Source: an uncultured Propionibacteriaceae bacterium (GTDB lineage: Bacteria; Actinomycetota; Actinomycetes; Propionibacteriales; Propionibacteriaceae). Taken from it: 6,227 nucleotides of DNA. The DNA lies in the NCBI GenBank assembly GCA_936941515.1, contig CAKZJI010000289.1, positions 1 through 6,227 on the forward strand, written 5' to 3'. A program made the translations under genes and the position numbers. The notes under the pieces are model-generated. The model was not told the DNA's origin, did not search any database, and saw nothing but the letters and a program-made list of their open reading frames with translations. This document shows, one piece after another, positions 1-6,227 of the stretch (position 1 is the stretch's first letter; each line of letters begins with the position of its first letter).

Positions 1-2790
<2,790 letters not shown>

Positions 2791-2798
2791 GGCTCCTT

Positions 2799-2804
2799 AT
2801 GCTA
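2799..2804 (-). promoter_or_regulatory. Candidate -10 box of uvrA (TAGCAT)
   Basis: On the minus strand TAGCAT fits the actinobacterial TAnnnT -10 pattern and ends 8 bases before the GTG start of uvrA. Transcription would begin at or within a base or two of the start codon, giving a leaderless or nearly leaderless mRNA. No convincing -35 hexamer is seen 17-18 bases upstream. The placement is inferred from pattern only. Confidence 0.35.
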
Positions 2805-2891
2805 TGCCGCTTGACTGACAAAAACGGACACAACGACACCACACCAGCCCAGCAGTTTCCCCACCCACTCCAGAAGCGGAAACACTCCTGG

Positions 2892-2897
2892 TAGGTT
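2892..2897 (+). promoter_or_regulatory. Candidate -10 box TAGGTT of a leaderless transcript
   Basis: TAGGTT matches TAnnnT and ends 6 bases before the ATG at 2904. With usual -10 to +1 spacing, transcription would start at the A of the ATG. There is no clear Shine-Dalgarno sequence ahead of this gene, which fits leaderless translation. The -35 position has no recognisable hexamer. Confidence 0.4.
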
Positions 2898-2903
2898 GGC
2901 GGC

Positions 2904-3599
2904 ATGGCGAGCACTCCACCCGATGCCTCACATCCTTGTCCTGAGGCAATCATGCACGCCGTGCGAGACCACACCCATAGCCTGCTGGGCCGCACCATCA
3001 CCTACTCCCCCGAAGACTGGGCAGCGCCCACGAGGCTCACCGGCTGGACCCGCAGCCACATCGCCGCTCATCTCGTCAAAGGCGCGCGAGCCCTGTCGGG
3101 TCTCTGCCGCAATGTGATCGAGGGCTTTCCCCCCGGCCCTTACGACACCAGCCTCGGCAAGCAGTGTGAGCTGCTGGCGTTGTCCGATGGGCTGCGGCTG
3201 CAGATTGAACTGGACACCTCAGCGGGCGAGCTTGACGGCCTTCTGGCGCAGATGGCTGATCGTCAGGGCATCGTCCATCTCTATCCCAGCCTGACGGTGG
3301 CCCTGGCAGAGTTGCCACTCATCCGGTTGAGGGAGCTCGTCCTTCACACCTTCGACCTCGACCCCGACGAGCCGAATCTGGAGATTGACCCACAGATCGC
3401 GATGCCGCTGCTGGCTTTTGAGGCGGGACGTCTCCCCCGCCGTCACGGAACCACGGAGCTGATCGCGGCTGAGGGACCGATTCCGTCGCTGGCGATTCCC
3501 AGCAGACAGGAGACTGTGGAAGGCCCCGCGGCGCATCTGCTGGCCTGGCTGGCCAGAGACGTGAGGACGGACGCCCTGGTGTTCTCCAGTCAGCGCTGA
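2904..3599 (+). CDS. Mycothiol-dependent maleylpyruvate isomerase-family (DinB/MDMPI-like) protein
   Basis: A 231-residue soluble protein of the DinB/YfiT-like four-helix superfamily, MDMPI branch. Seen: the N-terminal motif LTGWTRSHIAAHL (residues 45-57) carrying H52, and RLRELVLHTFDL (141-152) carrying E144 and H148. Together these make the expected His-Glu-His metal triad, at numbers matching those I recall for the Corynebacterium glutamicum enzyme. The C-terminal stretch AAHLLAWLARD (209-219) is also typical. Family members use mycothiol, the actinobacterial thiol, for isomerisation or thiol transfer. No gentisate-pathway genes are next to it, so the substrate is unknown and true maleylpyruvate isomerase activity should not be assumed. 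Length is close to the usual ~240. The ATG at 2904 is favoured because helix 1 follows it and a TAnnnT box sits 6 bases upstream. No signal peptide. It is divergent from uvrA and 110 bases upstream of the next gene. Confidence 0.85.
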   Translation: MASTPPDASHPCPEAIMHAVRDHTHSLLGRTITYSPEDWAAPTRLTGWTRSHIAAHLVKGARALSGLCRNVIEGFPPGPYDTSLGKQCELLALSDGLRLQIELDTSAGELDGLLAQMADRQGIVHLYPSLTVALAELPLIRLRELVLHTFDLDPDEPNLEIDPQIAMPLLAFEAGRLPRRHGTTELIAAEGPIPSLAIPSRQETVEGPAAHLLAWLARDVRTDALVFSSQR

Positions 3600-3613
3600 T
3601 CCCTTCCATCAGC
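3595..3613 (+). terminator. Weak hairpin over the stop codon of the MDMPI-like gene
   Basis: GCTGAT (3595-3600) and ATCAGC (3608-3613) form a perfect 6-bp stem with a 7-base loop that includes the TGA stop. No T-run follows. It may be a weak terminator or transcript-end stabiliser, or chance. Confidence 0.25.
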
Positions 3614-3677
3614 AGCCCGCGAGATACCCGGTGAACCCTTCCCATGGTTTGATTGTGCGAGCCGGCAGTTGTCCCGC

Positions 3678-3683
3678 TACCAT
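3678..3683 (+). promoter_or_regulatory. Candidate -10 box TACCAT of the first eight-Cys gene
   Basis: TACCAT fits TAnnnT and lies 26 bases upstream of the ATG at 3710. This would leave a leader of about 20 bases containing the AAGGA ribosome site (3700-3704). A TTGTGC at 3653-3658 is a possible -35 with a 19-base spacer, longer than ideal. Confidence 0.3.
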
Positions 3684-3709
3684 CAGGGCGCTCTGACAGA
3701 AGGAAAGTG

Positions 3710-4351
3710 ATGACTCAGCCCCCTCCCAACCAGCCGTTTGGCCCGTCCCAGTACCAGCAGCAGGCCGCTCAGCAGCAGGCCGCTCAGCAGCAGTACATGG
3801 CACAGCAGCAGTACATGGCCCAGCAGGCACCTGCCCCGAAAAAGAAAGCTGGCGTCAAGCAGATCGTCAGCACCGTGCTGGGTGCGGTCGTGATTGGCTT
3901 CGTCGGCTGGATGCTGTACAACCACTTCGCCCAGGAGCAGGCTCTGCAGGTTGGGAAGTGCATTGCGCTTTCCGGCGAATCGGCAGACAAGGTCGAGCAC
4001 AAGGAGGTGGAGTGCTCGGACACGTCCCAGTTCACCTACGAGGTTGTCCAGGTTGTCAACAGCGCCTCACAGTGCCCAGAGGACACCTCCTCCTACACAA
4101 TCACGAGGACATCCCGACGCGGCGGCTCCACCGTGAAGGTGGCATGCCTCGCGCCGAACCTGCACCAGGACACCTGCTACACCGTTGACAAGAACGACAA
4201 GGTCAATGACTTCCAGCTGGCGGAGTGCACCACAGGCAACTTCAAGGTGACCCAGCGCGTCGAGCAGAGCGACGCCACCTGCGCCGCGAACGAGCAGCAG
4301 CTCTCCACGACCACCCCACCTCGCACCTACTGCGTAAGCACCATCGAGTGA
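3710..4351 (+). CDS. Membrane-anchored eight-cysteine protein, LppU/SCO3897-like (paralogue A)
   Basis: A 213-residue protein of unknown function. Residues 1-43 form a Gln/Pro/Ala/Tyr-rich tail with QQQAA and QQQYMA repeats. KKK at 44-46 precedes one hydrophobic helix (about 51-70), predicting N-inside, C-outside. The exported part (79-213) holds cysteines 84, 102, 122, 146, 156, 173, 191 and 208. Their order and contexts (VGKC, QCPED, ACLAPN, PPRTYC near the end) resemble the LppU/SCO3897 family of actinobacterial envelope proteins, recalled rather than searched. Eight cysteines suggest four disulfides. No lipobox is seen, so anchoring is by the helix and not by lipid. The start at ATG 3710 is chosen over an upstream in-frame codon at 3653 because AAGGA (3700-3704) lies 5 bases before it and the resulting N-terminus MTQPP matches the paralogue. 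A ligand-binding or cell-wall role is possible but unproven. Confidence 0.8.
   Translation: MTQPPPNQPFGPSQYQQQAAQQQAAQQQYMAQQQYMAQQAPAPKKKAGVKQIVSTVLGAVVIGFVGWMLYNHFAQEQALQVGKCIALSGESADKVEHKEVECSDTSQFTYEVVQVVNSASQCPEDTSSYTITRTSRRGGSTVKVACLAPNLHQDTCYTVDKNDKVNDFQLAECTTGNFKVTQRVEQSDATCAANEQQLSTTTPPRTYCVSTIE
3755..3820 (+). repeat. Two adjacent tandem duplications coding the Gln-rich tail
   Basis: Positions 3755-3784 are two identical 15-base units (CAGCAGCAGGCCGCT). They are followed at once by two 18-base units at 3785-3802 and 3803-3820, which differ only at the last base. They encode QQQAA and QQQYMA repeats in phase with the frame. Both unit lengths are multiples of three, so copy-number change would keep the reading frame. 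Confidence 0.9.
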
Positions 4352-4377
4352 CTCACATCCCACGACCAGGTGGGTAC

Positions 4378-4432
4378 GGACCCGGCCGGGAGGCTTCCCC
4401 TCCGCGGCCGGGTTCCTGCCTTCTGGGGCAGG
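4378..4432 (+). terminator. Double GC-rich hairpin between the two paralogues
   Basis: CCCGGCCG plus GGAGG (4381-4393) pairs with CCTCC (4399-4403) and CGGCCGGG (4405-4412), with a 5-base loop and one bulged G at 4404. The stem can extend by about three more pairs (one a wobble) to 4378-4415. A second stem, CCTGCC (4415-4420) with GGCAGG (4427-4432), starts where the first ends. There is no T-run, common for terminators in high-GC actinobacteria. It probably ends transcription of paralogue A, so paralogue B uses its own promoter. Confidence 0.65.
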
Positions 4433-4490
4433 CATTCCCAGGCCGTCTCAGTGCGGCAGCCCGGCCATGGCCCCAAACTGAGTGGTGCTC

Positions 4491-4496
4491 TAAAAT
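4491..4496 (+). promoter_or_regulatory. -10 box TAAAAT of the second eight-Cys gene
   Basis: TAAAAT is close to the -10 consensus and stands out in this GC-rich stretch. It is 21 bases before the ATG at 4518, leaving room for a short leader with AAGGA at 4505-4509. The -35 region has no good hexamer but contains the 10-bp palindrome GGCCATGGCC (4463-4472), which may be chance. Confidence 0.5.
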
Positions 4497-4517
4497 CGAC
4501 TGGGAAGGATTACAACT

Positions 4518-5354
4518 ATGACTCAGCCTCCGTATCAGCCATACAGTCCCCAGGGCCAGCCGCAGAATCCACACGGCGGGCAACCGCACAACCCGTACAC
4601 CCAAGGCCAGCCGCAAGGCCCGGCTGCTGGGCAGCCTTACGGGATTCAGGGGCAGGGTGGGCAGCCGCCATACAATCCACAGCAACCATACGGGGCACAG
4701 CAGTACCCGCCACAGCAGCCGTACTACCCACCACAGGCTACCCCACCGAAAAAAGGCATGGGAGCAGGCCAGATCATCACCATCGTCGCAGCGGTGCTGG
4801 TGATCGCAGTCGGCGGTTTCTTCCTGCTGCAGCGCCTGTCAAGCAACCCACAGCCTGTGGAAAGCACAAGCACCACCCCCAACAGCCCAACACCCACCAA
4901 AAACGCCTCCTCCAACAGCCCAACACCCACCAGAACCACCTCGTCGCCCCCCACGGAGGACCCAGCCTTGGCCATCGGCAACTGCCTGGTCATCACCGGC
5001 TCAGACAAAGCACCCATCCACGAAGCCGTGGATTGCAACGAGAAATCCAGGTACTCCTGGGAAATCAGTCTGCATGTTCAAGACCATTCCAAATGCCCTG
5101 ACGAGGCAGCGTGGTATCAGCTGTCGAGGCGGGAAGGTGGCCAGACTCTCTGCCTAATTCCGAACTTCTTCGCGGATGTTTGCTACATCGAAGGCACCAC
5201 GGTTGTCGACCAGTACACGATTGACCCCAGTTGCGCCGCCGGCAGCTACAGAATCACCAAACGAGTGGAGGAAGCGAATGCAACCTGCGCGCAGGGTGAG
5301 AACATGTACGTCGTCTCCACACCGCCGCGCACGTACTGCTCTGTTCAGAACTGA
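4518..5354 (+). CDS. Membrane-anchored eight-cysteine protein, LppU/SCO3897-like (paralogue B)
   Basis: A 278-residue paralogue of the preceding gene product. Residues 1-77 form a Pro/Gln/Gly/Tyr-rich cytoplasmic tail; KK at 78-79 precedes one membrane helix (about 85-104). A Ser/Thr/Pro-rich stalk (107-150) containing two NSPTPT repeats follows, of a kind often O-glycosylated in actinobacteria. The exported domain (152-278) has cysteines 156, 173, 193, 212, 222, 239, 257 and 274. The last five share exactly the spacing of paralogue A (10, 17, 18, 17), and both end in PPRTYC plus a few residues. The start is set by AAGGA (4505-4509) 8 bases before the ATG and by the shared MTQPP N-terminus. 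It differs from A mainly in the longer tail and added stalk, which would hold its domain further from the membrane. Function unknown; family resemblance to LppU is from memory. Confidence 0.82.
   Translation: MTQPPYQPYSPQGQPQNPHGGQPHNPYTQGQPQGPAAGQPYGIQGQGGQPPYNPQQPYGAQQYPPQQPYYPPQATPPKKGMGAGQIITIVAAVLVIAVGGFFLLQRLSSNPQPVESTSTTPNSPTPTKNASSNSPTPTRTTSSPPTEDPALAIGNCLVITGSDKAPIHEAVDCNEKSRYSWEISLHVQDHSKCPDEAAWYQLSRREGGQTLCLIPNFFADVCYIEGTTVVDQYTIDPSCAAGSYRITKRVEEANATCAQGENMYVVSTPPRTYCSVQN
4879..4932 (+). repeat. 21-bp direct repeat with 33-bp period in the stalk of paralogue B
   Basis: Positions 4879-4899 and 4912-4932 are identical over 21 bases and offset by 33 bases, eleven codons. They encode NSPTPT(K/R) repeats in the exported stalk. 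The identity at DNA level suggests a recent in-frame duplication. Confidence 0.85.
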
Positions 5355-5385
5355 CTCTCTCGGATCTTCCAGGCTACACGTCACG

Positions 5386-5400
5386 ATGACTTCGGCATGA
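5386..5400 (+). other. Possible four-codon leader ORF overlapping the uvrB start (ATGA)
   Basis: ATG ACT TCG GCA TGA (5386-5400) encodes MTSA; its stop overlaps the uvrB ATG in an ATGA junction. uvrB has no visible Shine-Dalgarno sequence of its own. A degenerate -10-like TACACG (5375-5380) lies 5 bases before the leader ATG, so a leaderless mini-ORF could feed ribosomes into uvrB by coupling. This is inferred from arrangement; an ORF this short can arise by chance. Confidence 0.25.
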
Positions 5401-5588
5401 GACCAATTGATGAGATCCGGCGCCAAGTGGCACCGCTGCGTGTCCAGGCGGACTTCGTCCCCTCTGGGGATCAGCCGACCGCGATAGCTGAGTTGGAGCG
5501 ACGCATCCGCGGCGGCGAGCAGGACGTTGTGCTCCTTGGCGCCACCGGCACCGGAAAGACCGCGACGGTGGCCTGGCTGGCCGAGCGG
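5397..5588 (+). CDS. uvrB: UvrB N-terminal fragment, broken by a junction to MetF
   Basis: UvrB is the helicase-like damage-verification subunit of nucleotide excision repair. Residues 1-64 follow the actinobacterial UvrB N-terminus: MRPIDEIRRQVAPLRV, then PSGDQPTAI (22-30), a Glu-Arg-rich helix, and DVVLLGATGTGKT, which contains Walker A (48-55, K54), followed by ATVAWLAER. After this a real UvrB continues with a short linker and the APNKTLAAQ helicase segment. Here the frame passes without a stop into MetF sequence. About 60 of the usual ~670-700 residues are present, with no beta-hairpin, helicase motifs II-VI or UVR domain. An actinobacterium needs an intact uvrB, so the rest of the gene is probably elsewhere in the true genome. 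The gene is 42 bases downstream of paralogue B. Confidence 0.93.
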
Positions 5589-5780
5589 TTCGAGGGGCTG
5601 GAGAACGATCCGCAGACCCATGCGTTGATCGCATCGGCCATCGCCGCCGAACAGGTGCTCGATCTCGTCGATCGCGGCGTGCGCGATTTTCACTTCTACA
5701 CCATGAACCGGCCCGATCTCGTCTTTGCCGTCTGCCGGCTGATCGGCGTGCGCGAAGAGCATGTCGATGCGGCCGCCTGA
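5574..5780 (+). CDS. metF: MetF C-terminal fragment (5,10-methylenetetrahydrofolate reductase), fused in frame after UvrB
   Basis: MetF reduces methylenetetrahydrofolate to methyltetrahydrofolate, using FAD, for methionine synthesis. Residues 60-127 of the open frame fit the C-terminus of bacterial MetF: WLAERFEGLENDP aligns with WMAQMFDGLDDD of E. coli MetF, then AIAAEQVLDLVDRGVRDF, the hallmark HFYTMNR (99-105), and AVCRLIGVRE before a short tail and TGA. Only about 65 of ~290-300 residues are present, so the FAD-binding barrel is missing. The style (MetF with DRGVRDFHFYTMNRPDL) and the azoR-like gene behind it suggest a sphingomonad-like alphaproteobacterium. The exact left edge is ambiguous because the UvrB and MetF families both fit codons 60-64. 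Confidence 0.9.
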   Translation, partial: WLAERFEGLENDPQTHALIASAIAAEQVLDLVDRGVRDFHFYTMNRPDLVFAVCRLIGVREEHVDAAA

Positions 5781-5782
5781 GC

Positions 5783-5837
5783 GCCGTTCACAATTCGCAG
5801 ACATTGTGTTGCTGAAACCCGATCTTTCGTGAACGGC
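5783..5837. promoter_or_regulatory. Nested inverted repeats upstream of azoR, candidate operators
   Basis: A perfect 9-bp inverted repeat, GCCGTTCAC (5783-5791) and GTGAACGGC (5829-5837), is separated by 37 bases. Sharing its left arm is CACAAT (5789-5794) with ATTGTG (5803-5808), an 8-base-spaced dyad typical in size of a dimeric repressor site. Azoreductase genes are often controlled by redox- or quinone-sensing repressors (HxlR/MarR type); no regulator gene is visible here. Confidence 0.4.
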
Positions 5838-5851
5838 CAGAGTGGCTATCT
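5824..5851 (+). promoter_or_regulatory. Possible azoR promoter
   Basis: CTTTCG (5824-5829) and CTATCT (5846-5851), 16 bases apart, weakly resemble the alphaproteobacterial -35/-10 pair. The right arm of the 9-bp inverted repeat begins at the end of this -35 and fills part of the spacer, so a bound repressor would block it. Low confidence because both hexamers are degenerate. Confidence 0.22.
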
Positions 5852-5862
5852 CTCCGCCCATC

Positions 5863-5879
5863 GCCCGCACCCGGCGGGC
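5863..5879 (+). terminator. Short GC hairpin between metF and azoR
   Basis: GCCCGC (5863-5868) and GCGGGC (5874-5879) form a 6-bp GC-only stem with a 5-base loop. No T-run follows, and the azoR ribosome site GGAG (5885-5888) starts 5 bases later. It could end metF transcripts or shield the azoR ribosome site. Confidence 0.35.
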
Positions 5880-5899
5880 CTAACGGAGATCAGAGCACG

Positions 5900-6227
5900 A
5901 TGGCCCATATTCTTTCTGTCCAGTCGTCCGCGCGGAACGAAGGCTCGCAAAGCCGCGCGCTCAGCGCCGAGCTGATCGATGCGCTCGGTGGCACTTCCGA
6001 GCACACGATCGTCGTTCGCGATCTGGCCGAACCGATCCCGCAACTCGACGAGAAATGGCTTGGCGCAAACTGGACGCCGGCCGAAGAGCGCAGCGACGAA
6101 CAGGCGCGGGCGCTTGCCCTGTCGGACACGCTGATCAGCGAACTCGAAGCCGCCGACACGATCGTCATAGGCGTACCGCTCTACAATTTCTCCGTGCCCG
6201 CTGCGCTCAAGGCCTGGATCGACCAGG
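5900..6227 (+). CDS. azoR: FMN-dependent NADH-azoreductase, AzoR/AcpD family (3' end cut off)
   Basis: AzoR is a cytoplasmic flavodoxin-fold homodimer that uses FMN and NAD(P)H for two-electron reduction of azo compounds and quinones; quinone detoxification is the likely natural role. The 109 visible residues cover roughly half of the ~200-residue family length. Seen: first beta strand HILSVQSS (3-10), the FMN phosphate loop with S9 and SQS at 16-18, VRDLAEPIPQLD (39-50), EQARALALSDTLISELEAADTIVIG (67-91), and PLYNFSVP (93-100), the FMN-ring loop that is PMYNF in E. coli AzoR. The ATG at 5900 has GGAG (5885-5888) 11 bases upstream, and the N-terminus fits the family. It lies 119 bases after metF. 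It belongs to the alphaproteobacterial part of the window, not with the uvr genes. Confidence 0.93.
   Translation, partial: MAHILSVQSSARNEGSQSRALSAELIDALGGTSEHTIVVRDLAEPIPQLDEKWLGANWTPAEERSDEQARALALSDTLISELEAADTIVIGVPLYNFSVPAALKAWIDQ

Larger units (their letters stand above)
2791..2903. promoter_or_regulatory. Divergent uvrA / MDMPI-like gene promoter region
   Basis: This 113-bp spacer holds the start-proximal promoters of both divergent genes. It contains a 6-bp inverted repeat, GTTTCC (2855-2860) and GGAAAC (2878-2883), separated by 17 bases, which could be an operator for either gene. I looked for an actinobacterial LexA box (GAAC-N4-GTTC core) that would mark SOS control and did not see one. 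Confidence 0.5.

Noticed and set aside
2791..2903. SOS (LexA) box ahead of uvrA, also sought ahead of uvrB
   Set aside because: No GAAC-N4-GTTC-type palindrome was seen by eye in 2791-2903 or 5355-5396; a matrix scan would be needed to exclude weak sites.
3653..3709. Earlier in-frame start for paralogue A, adding 19 residues
   Set aside because: The ATG at 3710 has AAGGA at good spacing and gives the same MTQPP N-terminus as paralogue B. The upstream stretch more likely holds the promoter.
4463..4472. Palindrome GGCCATGGCC upstream of paralogue B
   Set aside because: It is in the -35 area but is a simple GC-rich palindrome likely by chance, with no second copy upstream of paralogue A.
5769..5776. 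NotI site GCGGCCGC at the metF 3' end, as a possible cloning scar
   Set aside because: It lies inside the coding tail (DAAA), about 180 bases from the junction, and such sites are frequent in GC-rich DNA.
5397..5780. A genuine 127-residue UvrB-MetF fusion protein
   Set aside because: It would keep a Walker A loop without the rest of the helicase and a MetF tail without its FAD barrel. Loss of essential genes plus the change of lineage makes a chimera far more likely.
5154..5870. Minus-strand 238-residue open frame
   Set aside because: It crosses paralogue B, the uvrB fragment, the chimeric junction and metF on the opposite strand, so it cannot be one inherited gene.

Overview
The window joins two unrelated genomes. 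Positions 1 to about 5580 look like a high-GC actinobacterium, most likely Propionibacteriaceae or a relative. This rests on the actinobacterial style of UvrA and the UvrB N-terminus, a mycothiol-dependent isomerase-family protein, two LppU-like anchored proteins, and TAnnnT -10 boxes lying directly against start codons. From about 5575 to 6227 the sequence looks alphaproteobacterial, probably Sphingomonadales: the 3' end of metF followed by the start of an azoR-type azoreductase.

Layout. uvrA lies on the minus strand (1-2790); its 3' end falls outside the window. A 113-bp divergent spacer separates it from a DinB/MDMPI-family gene (2904-3599). Next come two codirectional paralogues (3710-4351 and 4518-5354). 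Each encodes a Pro/Gln/Tyr-rich cytoplasmic tail, one membrane helix and an exported domain with eight cysteines in matching positions. A double hairpin separates them. uvrB starts at 5397, reads normally through its Walker A motif, and changes in frame into the last ~65 residues of MetF, which stop at 5780. A 119-bp intergenic region with nested inverted repeats precedes azoR (5900 to the window end, 3' truncated).

How the genes work together. UvrA and UvrB are the damage-recognition and damage-verification subunits of nucleotide excision repair, here divergent and separated by three genes with no evident repair role. The MDMPI-like protein suggests mycothiol or other thiol-dependent chemistry. 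The paralogue pair acts at the cell envelope, function unknown. The MetF and AzoR pieces belong to another organism and say nothing about the actinobacterial locus.

The strongest signal is the UvrB/MetF junction. It falls where the two families share a Trp-Leu-x-x-like stretch, so an assembly or library chimera joined at a short shared sequence is the simplest explanation. I found no convincing new biological system. The paralogous eight-cysteine membrane proteins inside the uvrA-uvrB interval are the most interesting real biology here.
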